A stretch of DNA of 64,000 nucleotides, from contig PZPC01000001.1 of NCBI GenBank assembly GCA_003045895.1, forward strand, positions 124,001-188,000. The letters run 5' to 3'. Source of the stretch: Bacteroidota bacterium. Lineage in GTDB: Bacteria > Bacteroidota > Bacteroidia > Chitinophagales > Saprospiraceae. Under the pieces are notes generated by a model. The model was not told the origin of the DNA. It saw only the letters and a program-made list of their open reading frames with translations, and did no database searches. Below are positions 17,540 through 26,013 of the stretch, piece after piece (within the stretch, counting starts at the first letter, position 1; the number at the start of each line of letters is the position of its first letter). Position numbers and translations under genes: made by a program.

Positions 17540-18574
17540 ATGTGGAGAAAGTTATACCTCACCGTTACCGTTATAATTGCGGTACTTTTTTTTGCGCAAG
17601 CACAAGACCCTGTATTTAGCCAGTTTTACGCTGCCCCTTTGCAACTCAATCCGGCTTTTGCGGGCACGACGCTGGCCCCCCGGTTGACCTTCAATCACCG
17701 CAACCAGTACCCCAATTGGCCCAATGCCTACATCACCTATGCGGCGTCCTTTGAGCAGGAAATTGCAGCGCTAAACAGCGGTTTTGGTATCCAGGTGATG
17801 ACGGATGCTGCTGGCGACGGCATTTTCAAAACCCACCAGGTGGCAGGTATTTACAGCTATAAGGTTCAACTCGGGGGCAAGACCAATGTCCGGATCGGCC
17901 TGGAAGCCGGCATGTACCAGGTACGGGTAGATTGGGACCGCCTCATTTTTGAAGACCAGTTGGATCCCCTCACGGGGCCGGTAGATCCGGCCGGTAATCC
18001 TTTTTTGTCGGAAGAAAACCGGCCCGCAGCGCTAAACAGTACGTTATTCGATGCCTCGGCAGGTGTTTTGTTTTACAATGACAAGGTCTACGGCGGTATT
18101 TCACTCAAGCACCTGAACCGGCCCAACGAAAGTTTTCTCCAGCTCAACGAAAATTTGTTCTCAGGACGCCCGCTGCGGGTAACAATCCACGGCGGCGCAG
18201 AATTTGATCTCGGACGGCACAATAAGCGGGGCGCTGCTGCGTTTATTTCTCCAAATGTCATGTTGGTTAAGCAAGGTGATACCGGACAGATCAATGCCGG
18301 TGCCTATATTGGTGCGGGTGCCCTTTTCGGAGGCGTTTGGTTTCGCCATAATTTCACCCTGGCCGACGCCGGTGTATTTATGGTAGGTGTACGCGAAGGC
18401 GTATTCCGGTTGGGTTACAGCTACGATATGACGGTGTCCGCTTTGGCGGCTGTACCGGGCGGAACGGGTAATACCCACGAAATTTCGCTGATCATTAATT
18501 TGGAAGACAGTAATGCGCTGGCTCGTAAGATGAAGGCCGCTCGTTGGAACAATTGCTTTAAAATGTTTCAATAA
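17540..18574 (+). CDS. PorP/SprF-family outer membrane protein
   Basis: 344 residues with a signal peptide (1-21, MWRKLYLT to FAQAQ). The mature start DPVFSQFYAAPLQLNPAFAG is the defining PorP/SprF motif, followed by the expected barrel strands and an ending ISLIINLEDS. In Flavobacterium SprF is needed to secrete SprB, and PorP is a T9SS component linked to the PorE/PorK-N ring. PorP/SprF paralogues are usually paired with a type B CTD cargo gene, so this one may serve the SprB-repeat adhesin encoded in this region. An AGGAG run directly abuts the ATG, too close for a normal Shine-Dalgarno. gldJ follows 142 bases later on the same strand. Confidence 0.92.
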   Translation: MWRKLYLTVTVIIAVLFFAQAQDPVFSQFYAAPLQLNPAFAGTTLAPRLTFNHRNQYPNWPNAYITYAASFEQEIAALNSGFGIQVMTDAAGDGIFKTHQVAGIYSYKVQLGGKTNVRIGLEAGMYQVRVDWDRLIFEDQLDPLTGPVDPAGNPFLSEENRPAALNSTLFDASAGVLFYNDKVYGGISLKHLNRPNESFLQLNENLFSGRPLRVTIHGGAEFDLGRHNKRGAAAFISPNVMLVKQGDTGQINAGAYIGAGALFGGVWFRHNFTLADAGVFMVGVREGVFRLGYSYDMTVSALAAVPGGTGNTHEISLIINLEDSNALARKMKAARWNNCFKMFQ

Positions 18575-18716
18575 AGGGCAGTAATTTTCGGTCTGGTGGA
18601 CAAGGAATATGTTAAAGTTCGCATTTTTATGCCCAGGTATAGGAGAGTAAGCCATTGTGAAAGAGTTTTCTCCTATATTTGCTGGTCGATTCGCTAAATC
18701 AAACTCGGTAAAGGGA

Positions 18717-20219
18717 ATGAAAAATCTGTTAAAAATCTGCTCATTTACAATGGGCCTCATTTTGGTGTTAAGCTCTTGTGGTAAGAAAGAAACCTCAGAC
18801 ATCACCGGATGGAATTACAATGACCCCAAGTGGGGAGGTTTTGAGAAAGACCTCGATTACGAAGGCCAACCTACCGGCCCAAATCTCGTATTGGTGCCAG
18901 GTGGTACCTTCGTGATGGGCCTTACGGAAGCCGATGTTACCTACGACTGGGACAACACGCCCCGGCGGGTGACGGTTTCTTCGTTCTACATCGATGAAAC
19001 TGAAATCTCCAACAACAACTACCGCGAGTACCTTTATTGGGTCAATCGGGTTTTTGGCGAAAGCTATCCCGAGGTCTACTTGAACGGTCTTCCTGATACG
19101 CTGGTTTGGCGGGAGGAATTGTCGTTTAACGAGCCATTGGTGGAAACTTATTTCCGCCACCCCTCCTATGACGACTATCCTGTCGTAGGGGTAAGCTGGG
19201 TACAAGCCAATGAATTCTGTAAGTGGCGTTCTGACCGTGCCAACGAGGCTATCCTCATCAAGCGCGGCATCCTGAACCCCAATATGGAACAGAAGGACGA
19301 AGACAACTTCAATACCCAAGCTTATTTGGTGGGTCAGTACCAGGGTGATGTGCGCAAAAACCTCAAAGACTTGTCTACGGGTGGTGAGCGCGCGGTACGC
19401 TTTGAAGATGGTATCGTGATGCCCGAATACCGGCTACCTACGGAGGCGGAATGGGAATATGCCGCCCTTGGCTTAATTGGCCTGCAGGAAAACGAAAAAG
19501 ACGAGTTGTATACCGACCGTCGGATATACCCCTGGAGTGGCTCTACGGTCCGTTACCAAAAGCGCGATCGCTACCAGGGTGAAATGCTGGCCAACTTCAA
19601 GCGTGGTCGTGGTGACTACATGGGGGTTGCCGGTCATTTGAATGACAATGCTTGTCCTACGGCTCCCGTGCGGGCTTACCTGCCCAACGATTTTGGCCTC
19701 TACAACATGGCAGGTAATGTGAACGAGTGGGTATTGGACTTGTACCGCCCCCTGACGAGCCAGGATTTGGTAGACGCCGAAAATCAGGATATGAACCCTT
19801 ACCGGGGTAATAAGTTCCAGCATTTGATACTGGACGAAGATGGTCGCCCCGACGAAAAGGACAGCCTGGGTCGCCTGCGTTACCGCTACGTGGAAGATGC
19901 TGAAGCTGCCGACCGCGACAATTACAAAACCGGTATGGCCTACAACTTCCTGGACGGTGACCAGCAATCTGAAGCGTTCTACGATTATGGCCGTCACACC
20001 TTGATCAGTGATGAAGCCCGCGTGTACAAAGGCGGCTCCTGGGCCGACCGGGCCTATTGGCTCACCCCCGGCACACGTCGCTTTAAGGATGAAAACAAAG
20101 GCGATCGTGCCATTGGCTTCCGTTGTGCCATGATCCGGATGGGTGCACCCACGGGTAACGGCGAAGAAAGTGGAAACTTTTTTAAGACCAAACGCAGCAG
20201 CCGTAAGAGCCGCCGTTAG
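18717..20219 (+). CDS. gldJ: GldJ: gliding/T9SS FGE-like lipoprotein
   Basis: From MKNLLKICSFTMGL the protein is 500 residues; the frame opens at 18657, but the 20 extra residues precede a clean lipoprotein signal, so the start at 18717 is preferred. The lipobox LSSC puts the lipidated cysteine at residue 21. The rest is a formylglycine-generating-enzyme-like fold (PGGTFVMGLTEADV, YRLPTEAEWEYAALG, YNMAGNVNEWVLDLY, VYKGGSWADRAYWL). The GVSWVQANEFCKWRSDRANE stretch is characteristic of GldJ rather than GldK. GldJ stabilises GldK and other T9SS ring proteins and is essential for gliding and secretion in Flavobacterium. murF follows behind a terminator. Confidence 0.92.
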   Translation: MKNLLKICSFTMGLILVLSSCGKKETSDITGWNYNDPKWGGFEKDLDYEGQPTGPNLVLVPGGTFVMGLTEADVTYDWDNTPRRVTVSSFYIDETEISNNNYREYLYWVNRVFGESYPEVYLNGLPDTLVWREELSFNEPLVETYFRHPSYDDYPVVGVSWVQANEFCKWRSDRANEAILIKRGILNPNMEQKDEDNFNTQAYLVGQYQGDVRKNLKDLSTGGERAVRFEDGIVMPEYRLPTEAEWEYAALGLIGLQENEKDELYTDRRIYPWSGSTVRYQKRDRYQGEMLANFKRGRGDYMGVAGHLNDNACPTAPVRAYLPNDFGLYNMAGNVNEWVLDLYRPLTSQDLVDAENQDMNPYRGNKFQHLILDEDGRPDEKDSLGRLRYRYVEDAEAADRDNYKTGMAYNFLDGDQQSEAFYDYGRHTLISDEARVYKGGSWADRAYWLTPGTRRFKDENKGDRAIGFRCAMIRMGAPTGNGEESGNFFKTKRSSRKSRR

Positions 20220-20242
20220 GATTATAATCGTTTAAAACACTT

Positions 20243-20286
20243 AAAGAAAAGCCATTCTGATCGCATCAGAATGGCTTTTCTTGTTT
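20243..20286 (+). terminator. terminator after gldJ
   Basis: A perfect 18-bp stem (AAGAAAAGCCATTCTGAT paired with ATCAGAATGGCTTTTCTT) with a CGC loop, followed by a T-rich tail. Confidence 0.9.
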
Positions 20287-20293
20287 AATTTTG
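20286..20293 (+). promoter_or_regulatory. -7 box TAATTTTG before murF
   Basis: An exact TAnnTTTG box directly after the gldJ terminator and 23 bases before the murF ATG at 20317. The -33 region falls inside the terminator stem. Confidence 0.55.
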
Positions 20294-20316
20294 CGGGTTC
20301 AAATTAGAATTTGTGT

Positions 20317-21630
20317 ATGTCCTACCCTTCCATTGAAACCCTGTACAGCCGTTTTCTGACCTGCAGTCGGGTTTGTACGGATACCCGCCAGTTGCAGGAA
20401 GGCGATCTGTTTTTTGCCCTGAAAGGGGATAATTTTGATGGGAATCAATTTGCTGCCCGGGCCCTGGCCGCAGGCGCAGCTTATGCGGTGGTAGACGATC
20501 CGCAGGTAGCGGTTACGGAGCAGTACTTGCTGGTGGAAAATACGTTGACCACTTTACAGGAGCTGGCCCGCCACCGGCGGCGGCAACTGAATATTCCGAT
20601 CTTAGCCATCACGGGTAGCAACGGAAAAACCACCACCAAAGAACTGATAGCGGCTGTTTTGGCAACTACTCACCTGACCCATTTTACCCAGGGAAATTTC
20701 AACAACCACATTGGGGTACCGCTGACTTTGCTGGCACTACCGGATGATACCGAAATAGCCGTCATCGAAATGGGCGCCAACCACGTCGGCGAAATAGCTG
20801 CTTTGTGCGAAATAGCGGAGCCTACCCACGGCCTGATTACCAATGTGGGGCTGGCACACCTGGAAGGTTTTGGTGGCTTTGACGGCGTGAAGCGGGGCAA
20901 ATCGGAATTGTACCGCTACCTGGCCCGGCACAAAGGGGTGGCTTTCGTCAACCTGGAGGAACCTTACCTCGCCGAATTGGCGCAGGGAGTCGATCGGATC
21001 ATCGGCTATAAGCTGGCCGCGCACCCCCGGGTCGATATCCCCTATTACGAGTTGCAGGTCAAACAAATTTCGCCGCGCATAGAAGTAGCCTTTTTGGATG
21101 CCCGGGGGCAATTTCATACGATCCATAGTCAGCTTTCCGGGAAACACAACTTGCAGAATATCAGCACCGCCGTAGCCGTAGCCAAGTATTTCAAGGTGCC
21201 AGCGGCGGGAATTGTTGCGGCCATCGAAAACTATCGGCCCGTGAACAACCGATCCCAATGGTTGGAAAAAGAAGGGATTCACTACCTATTGGATGCCTAT
21301 AATGCCAACCCAACGAGTATGCGCGCTTCCTTAATCAGCTTTGCGGAACTGGCTGACACCGATAAAATAGCCATCCTGGGGGATATGTTGGAATTGGGGA
21401 ACCAGGCTGCGACGGAGCATTTGGCGATTGCCCAACTGGCCCAGACGTTACCCATTGGGAAAATTTATCTGGTTGGCCCTCTTTTTCAACCGGCTGCCGA
21501 GCAACTGGGTATTCCTCATTTTCAAGATGCCAACCAGCTTTTAGCCGCTTTTGATCGTAGCCCTTGGGTCGGGAAACACGTACTAATCAAAGGTTCGCGG
21601 GGTATGCGGTTGGAAAAAATTGTTGACTAA
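20317..21630 (+). CDS. murF: UDP-N-acetylmuramoyl-tripeptide--D-alanyl-D-alanine ligase
   Basis: 437 residues from the ATG at 20317; a TTG at 20311 would add two residues and is not needed. MurF adds D-Ala-D-Ala to UDP-MurNAc-tripeptide, the last cytoplasmic step of peptidoglycan precursor synthesis. Visible marks are the N-terminal TDTRQLQEGDLFFALKG, the ATP loop ITGSNGKTTTKE, VIEMGANHVGEI, and the C-terminal LLDAYNANPTSMRAS and AILGDMLELG motifs. The gene is absent from the division cluster at 37-53 kb and lies directly behind gldJ, an arrangement also found in Flavobacteriia. Confidence 0.96.
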   Translation: MSYPSIETLYSRFLTCSRVCTDTRQLQEGDLFFALKGDNFDGNQFAARALAAGAAYAVVDDPQVAVTEQYLLVENTLTTLQELARHRRRQLNIPILAITGSNGKTTTKELIAAVLATTHLTHFTQGNFNNHIGVPLTLLALPDDTEIAVIEMGANHVGEIAALCEIAEPTHGLITNVGLAHLEGFGGFDGVKRGKSELYRYLARHKGVAFVNLEEPYLAELAQGVDRIIGYKLAAHPRVDIPYYELQVKQISPRIEVAFLDARGQFHTIHSQLSGKHNLQNISTAVAVAKYFKVPAAGIVAAIENYRPVNNRSQWLEKEGIHYLLDAYNANPTSMRASLISFAELADTDKIAILGDMLELGNQAATEHLAIAQLAQTLPIGKIYLVGPLFQPAAEQLGIPHFQDANQLLAAFDRSPWVGKHVLIKGSRGMRLEKIVD

Positions 21631-21638
21631 GCCTGGTC

Positions 21639-22730
21639 TTAAAACCGCCGAAAGGCATTCCACAACCGATCGGGTAACTCCTGCTGCGTAGCAAGTTTGT
21701 AGTCGTTGTAGCTACAGGGAATCAGGCGGTGCCTTTGGTGCTGGTGCCCTGTTTCTACAGGTACCTGCAGCCACCAACGCCCACTTTGGACGCTTTTCCA
21801 AAAAGTCAGCTGCTGGTATTCGCCTTTTCCACCGACAATGTATTCCGTCAGTCCCTTGTTGCTCACGGGGTAGTCTCCCAGGCGTTGGTAGTAACCTTCG
21901 GTAAAATACCAGACCATCTGTGCGACGGCCTCGGCGGTAGCTTTGAGTTTGCGTTTGACCGTGCCATCGATACCGTAAATACCAAAAGAACGAAGTTTGT
22001 CACTCATGCCGGCGTAGCGACAAAGCTGGCAAGCCTCTTCCAGGAAAAAACCACTCGGACTGGGATTGAGTTGGCCGGGCGCTTCGGCGCGCTTGAGGGC
22101 ATCCAGGTGCAGCGCTATGATATCCGCATCGCGCAACAAAGGCTCTACTTCAGCAAAGTTCTCGCGCGCCTGACCCAGGCGTAGATATTCAAACTGTTGT
22201 TCGTCGAACCAGTCGATAATGGCGGGATTCGTGAAATGAGCCTGAGGGCCGATCAGACTCAGGTGGAATAAATTCTCCCGCCGTTGGTGTACAATGCGGT
22301 TGAGGTATTTTTCGCCCGTTTTTTTCTTCTCCTGGCTCACCGGTACCCGCTCGTCAATGACCGCCAGGTTCACGTGATCGCGCAGGCTGAGAAACGCCTG
22401 GAACTGGGCATACAATAAGCTGGGATTGCCACCAATGAGAATGGGGAAAAGTTGGCTGTCCATGACCTCCTTGAGCAAGGGGATAACAAAATCTTCTCCC
22501 GTTTTGCGCAGGTTACCCAGGTCGGTGAATTTGAGGCCCGGAAAAGCCCAGCTCATGGGGTAGAGTTCTTCCCGCAAGGCATCCGCAACAACGGTATCCA
22601 GCCCGATGAGTACACACTGTTTGGGGAGGAGCGTAGCCCCGTTTTGGTACACGTCAATGTGGCTGGCCCAACTGTAATTGGTAGTTGGTGCCGGCGTGTT
22701 TTTTGCGGGAAGGAGCCAATGGTCAAACAT
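21639..22730 (-). CDS. arginase/formimidoylglutamase-fold protein lacking the metal-site residues
   Basis: 363 residues with the ureohydrolase fold, annotated as formimidoylglutamase or arginase-family in many Bacteroidota. The three manganese motifs of the family are all altered: the GGDHS position reads IGGNPSLLYAQ, the DAHxD position reads AVIDERVPVS, and the SxDxD position reads IALHLDALKRAEAPG. Few of the usual histidine and aspartate ligands remain, so hydrolase activity is unlikely. The downstream SGFFLEEACQLCRYAG matches the family's C-terminal helix region, so the fold is kept. The gene is convergent with murF (8 bases between stops) and divergent from the dehydrogenase gene. It probably has a non-enzymatic role; none is known to me. 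Confidence 0.78.
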   Translation of the reverse strand: MFDHWLLPAKNTPAPTTNYSWASHIDVYQNGATLLPKQCVLIGLDTVVADALREELYPMSWAFPGLKFTDLGNLRKTGEDFVIPLLKEVMDSQLFPILIGGNPSLLYAQFQAFLSLRDHVNLAVIDERVPVSQEKKKTGEKYLNRIVHQRRENLFHLSLIGPQAHFTNPAIIDWFDEQQFEYLRLGQARENFAEVEPLLRDADIIALHLDALKRAEAPGQLNPSPSGFFLEEACQLCRYAGMSDKLRSFGIYGIDGTVKRKLKATAEAVAQMVWYFTEGYYQRLGDYPVSNKGLTEYIVGGKGEYQQLTFWKSVQSGRWWLQVPVETGHQHQRHRLIPCSYNDYKLATQQELPDRLWNAFRRF

Positions 22731-22854
22731 GGATAACGGTTCGTGAGTAAGTGCAGTACTGCGTATTTACGATGCCGAAATTATAAAATTCTCCCTGGTT
22801 TTGCTTCCTTTTTGGAATTCATTCCGTGCGGATACAACGATTCCTTCTTTTTGG

Positions 22855-22862
22855 TATATTTG
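22855..22862 (+). promoter_or_regulatory. -7 box TATATTTG before the dehydrogenase gene
   Basis: An exact TAnnTTTG match 50 bases before the ATG at 22913. No clear -33 TTTG is present at the usual spacing. Confidence 0.5.
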
Positions 22863-22912
22863 CCGGGTCTTAAAATTAGTTGCCAAGGCAAGTATTTGTT
22901 AAATCAGTTGTT

Positions 22913-24151
22913 ATGAAAGACCTGTTGCAGACCTACCAGGACAAGCGTCCGGAGATTGTTTTTGAGTGGTACGACGAAGAGACTGGCGCCGAAGGCTGGG
23001 TTGTGATCAACAATTTGCGCAATGGCGCAGCTGGTGGCGGAACGCGGATGCGGAAAGGATTGACCAAGGAAGAAGTCGTTTCTTTAGCCAAAGTGATGGA
23101 GATTAAATTTTCGGTAGCCGGCCCGGACATTGGTGGTGCTAAATCGGGCATTAATTTTGATCCTGCCGATCCCCGACGAACCGAAGTACTACGGCGTTGG
23201 TACAAAGTGATTTTTCCGTTGTTGAAAAATTACTATGGCACGGGTGGTGATTTGAATGTAGACGAACTGAAGGATGTAATTCCTATTACCGAAGACCTGG
23301 GCTTATGGCACCCGCAGGAAGGCGTAGTCCATGGCCATTTTCATTCCAATAAAGGGGACAAAATCAATATCATCGGCCAACTCCGCTACGGTTGTGCCAA
23401 GATTGTGGAGGACGTTCGTTACGTGCCTGATGGTATCCGGAAATTTGCGGTAGCCGATTTGATCACGGGTTTTGGGGTAGCCGAATCGGTGCGTCATTTT
23501 TATGAAATTTTCACCAAGAGTACGGCAGTAGGAAAGACGGCTATTATCCAGGGCTGGGGCAACGTGGCTTCCACCGCAGCCTCCTATCTGACCTTGCAAG
23601 GGGTGAAGATCATTGGCATCATCGACCGCGATGGAGGTATCCTTGCGCCTGAGGGGCTGGGCGTAGAAGAGATCAAGCAATTGTTTTTGCACCGTGACGG
23701 CAACAAATTACAGGCTTCGGGAGCCGTGCTGCCGTTCGAGGTAGTCAATGAACGCATTTGGTCCCTGGGAGCGGATATATTTATTCCGGGAGCAGCCTCC
23801 AAGTTGGTCAGCCCCGAGCAGGTGCAACAACTGGTAGCAGGAGGTGTTGAAGTGGTTGCCTGCGGTGCCAATGTGCCCTTTACGGATGATAAAATATTTT
23901 TCGGCCCCACGGCCACGGAACTGGATAAAAGGGTCGCTTTGATTCCCGATTTCATCGCCAACTGCGGCATGGCCAGGGTATTTGCCTACCTCATGCAACC
24001 TGACGTAGAAGTAACGGACGAAGCTATTTTTAATGATGTTTCCGTAACGATTCAGCAAGCGCTGATGGCTGTGTACGAGGCTCATTCGCAACCCCGTGAA
24101 ATTTCTGCCTATGCAGTAAAATTGGCACTTGACAAACTTTTAATGACCTGA
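22913..24151 (+). CDS. Glu/Leu/Phe/Val-family amino-acid dehydrogenase
   Basis: 412 residues from MKDLLQTYQDK; an upstream in-frame TTG (22880) would add 11 residues without family support. The enzyme oxidatively deaminates an amino acid with NAD(P). The catalytic lysines are seen in KVMEIKFSVAGPDIGGAKSG, the conserved aspartate lies in GTGGDLNVDE, and the Rossmann fingerprint is IIQGWGNVASTAASYL (G-x-G-N-V). The C-terminal PDFIANCGMARVFAYLM is typical of the glutamate dehydrogenase-like members common in Bacteroidota. Substrate choice between glutamate and branched-chain amino acids cannot be decided from the sequence alone. Confidence 0.9.
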   Translation: MKDLLQTYQDKRPEIVFEWYDEETGAEGWVVINNLRNGAAGGGTRMRKGLTKEEVVSLAKVMEIKFSVAGPDIGGAKSGINFDPADPRRTEVLRRWYKVIFPLLKNYYGTGGDLNVDELKDVIPITEDLGLWHPQEGVVHGHFHSNKGDKINIIGQLRYGCAKIVEDVRYVPDGIRKFAVADLITGFGVAESVRHFYEIFTKSTAVGKTAIIQGWGNVASTAASYLTLQGVKIIGIIDRDGGILAPEGLGVEEIKQLFLHRDGNKLQASGAVLPFEVVNERIWSLGADIFIPGAASKLVSPEQVQQLVAGGVEVVACGANVPFTDDKIFFGPTATELDKRVALIPDFIANCGMARVFAYLMQPDVEVTDEAIFNDVSVTIQQALMAVYEAHSQPREISAYAVKLALDKLLMT

Positions 24152-24173
24152 TTTTACGCGTTTATTGACCAGG

Positions 24174-24211
24174 AAGCCCAAAAAGGGTGCATAACGACGC
24201 TTTTTGGGCTT
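24174..24211 (+). terminator. terminator-like hairpin after the dehydrogenase gene
   Basis: A perfect 12-bp stem (AAGCCCAAAAAG paired with CTTTTTGGGCTT) with a 14-base loop. The T tail is short, so some read-through is possible. Confidence 0.75.
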
Positions 24212-24215
24212 AAAC

Positions 24216-24248
24216 TTTGGTAAACATAGAAAATTAACAATATCTTTA
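24216..24248 (+). promoter_or_regulatory. probable promoter of the OmpA-family gene
   Basis: TTTG at 24216-24219 and TATCTTTA at 24241-24248 are separated by 21 bases, close to the Bacteroidota consensus. The leader to the ATG at 24390 would be about 135 bases. Confidence 0.55.
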
Positions 24249-24389
24249 TTACCGAATACTGGTTGAGATATTTTTTATCTACCCAAAAGCTACACAAGTT
24301 TGGAACCATTCAAATTAATAAGGTAAAACTGAGGTTTGACCGTTCAGGTCAGACCTTTTCTATTTCCCCAAAAACAGAACCCTTTGAAC

Positions 24390-25856
24390 ATGAACAGAAT
24401 GAAAAAAATATTTACTATTCCCCAGCAGAAATCCAGCTTTCTCGCAACGATTTTCCTGCTGTTTTTTGCGATCAACCTGGTGCAGGCTCAAGGTGCTAAG
24501 CCTAAAGACATGTACGAAGTTGGGGTCAGCGGCGGGTCTTTCTTCGTTTCCGGCGAAATTGATCCTGAGTTTGGTTTCGCTTATGGGTTGCACTTGCGCA
24601 AAGCTACCGATTACCTCTTCTCCTTGCGGTTGGATGCCGTCATGGGGGAAGCCAATGGCAAAGGAAGAGGCAACGACGACTTCTGGGAGTTTGACTCACA
24701 GTGGTTGTCGGGAAGTGTCATCGGCGTATTCAGCCTCAATGGCCTTCGCTTTGACAAACCCCGCAAAAAGGTAAACATTTACCTGATGGGGGGAGCTGGC
24801 TTAAATTCCTACAAGACCAACTACAAGACGCCAGGTGGTAATGGCCCGCGGATAGAAACAGTGGAAAAAGAAATTGCCCCCCACGTGGTTATTGGCGGTG
24901 GTATTTCCTTTCGCCTGAGCAATAAAGTAAACGTAGGTATTGAGCACCAGGCTTTTGGCTTGTTCGGTACCCGTTCGGACCTACTCGATGGTGTTAACCG
25001 GGAGAATGGCGTGCGTTCCGCTTTCAGCGACGTGCCCAACTTCACCAGTTTTCAATTGAACTTCAACCTGGGAAGCCCCACCAAGCGCAGTGAACCCCTG
25101 TACTGGGGTGGCTTCGGTCAGGATATCATTTCCAGCATTGACGAACTGAAAAAGCGGCAGGATACGGCTATTGCCGATACCGACCAGGATGGTGTCATCG
25201 ACGCCATTGACCAGGAACCCAACACCCCCAAAGATGTACCCGTGGACACCAAGGGGCGTACCCTGGACAGTGACAAAGATGGGGTGCCTGATTACAAGGA
25301 CCTGGAGCCTTACTACCCCGTACGGGCCGGTGAGCGCGTAAATGAAGACGGCGTAGTCGTGAATCCTATTTCCCGTCCGGGTGGCGTTACGGAAGATCGC
25401 GTTAAGCAAATGATCGATGAAGCCCTGGGCCGCTACGGCTTATCTGAGCCTAAGAACAATGTCGCCGAATGGTTCTTGCCCATGATCCATTTTGGTGCGG
25501 ATAGTTACACCGTTAAGTATGCAGACTACGGTACGCTCGCCAGTATTGCGCGCATGCTGAAATCCAATCCGGATATGCGCCTGGTGATCACCGGATATAC
25601 CGACCAAACGGGGCCAGAAACCTACAATGAAGGGTTGAGTTACCAACGGGCCAAAGTAATTGCCGAACACCTGGTGAATCAGCACGGGATCGGCCGTGGT
25701 CGCCTGGTCCTGCAGTGGAAAGGTCAGCAAGAAGCACTGGTGCCTCAATCAGCCAGCTACATGAATCGCCGGGTAGAATTCCGGGTAGCATCGGGTAGTG
25801 ATGTTGAAATGGATCCGCCAGCGGGGATGAAACTGCCAGGTGATGGCGGCTACTAA
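24390..25856 (+). CDS. OmpA-family outer membrane protein with calcium-type repeats
   Basis: 488 residues from MNRMKKIFTI; the frame opens 18 codons earlier, but the signal peptide (FLLFFAINLVQAQ) fits the later start, and MKKIF at 24399 is a further option. The N-terminal half is a predicted beta-barrel (DMYEVGVSGGSFFVSGE onwards). Residues about 270-320 contain thrombospondin type 3-like repeats (DTDQDGVIDAIDQ, DSDKDGVPDYKD) that usually bind calcium. The C-terminal OmpA domain (TGYTDQTGPETYNEGLSYQRAK, NRRVEFRVA) binds peptidoglycan non-covalently and anchors the outer membrane to the wall. Monocistronic between two hairpins. Confidence 0.92.
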   Translation: MNRMKKIFTIPQQKSSFLATIFLLFFAINLVQAQGAKPKDMYEVGVSGGSFFVSGEIDPEFGFAYGLHLRKATDYLFSLRLDAVMGEANGKGRGNDDFWEFDSQWLSGSVIGVFSLNGLRFDKPRKKVNIYLMGGAGLNSYKTNYKTPGGNGPRIETVEKEIAPHVVIGGGISFRLSNKVNVGIEHQAFGLFGTRSDLLDGVNRENGVRSAFSDVPNFTSFQLNFNLGSPTKRSEPLYWGGFGQDIISSIDELKKRQDTAIADTDQDGVIDAIDQEPNTPKDVPVDTKGRTLDSDKDGVPDYKDLEPYYPVRAGERVNEDGVVVNPISRPGGVTEDRVKQMIDEALGRYGLSEPKNNVAEWFLPMIHFGADSYTVKYADYGTLASIARMLKSNPDMRLVITGYTDQTGPETYNEGLSYQRAKVIAEHLVNQHGIGRGRLVLQWKGQQEALVPQSASYMNRRVEFRVASGSDVEMDPPAGMKLPGDGGY

Positions 25857-25879
25857 CCTATTCACTTTTTAATTGGTTG

Positions 25880-25919
25880 GTAAAATGCCCATTGGAAATT
25901 GTTCCGATGGGCATTTTAC
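25880..25919 (+). terminator. terminator after the OmpA-family gene
   Basis: An 18-bp stem with one G-T pair (GTAAAATGCCCATTGGAA with TTCCGATGGGCATTTTAC) and a 4-base loop. Confidence 0.85.
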
Positions 25920-25989
25920 GTGGTCACCCACAGATAGACACAACCAATATCTAAGACTACTTGTTGAGTAGATTATATATTGTATTGAC

Positions 25990-25997
25990 TAACTTTG
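25990..25997 (+). promoter_or_regulatory. -7 box TAACTTTG before ribA
   Basis: An exact TAnnTTTG match 16 bases before the ATG at 26014, with TTGTTG 23 bases upstream (25961-25966) as a possible -33. The leader would be very short, near leaderless. Confidence 0.5.
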
Positions 25998-26013
25998 TAA
26001 CCAAGCCCAACAA

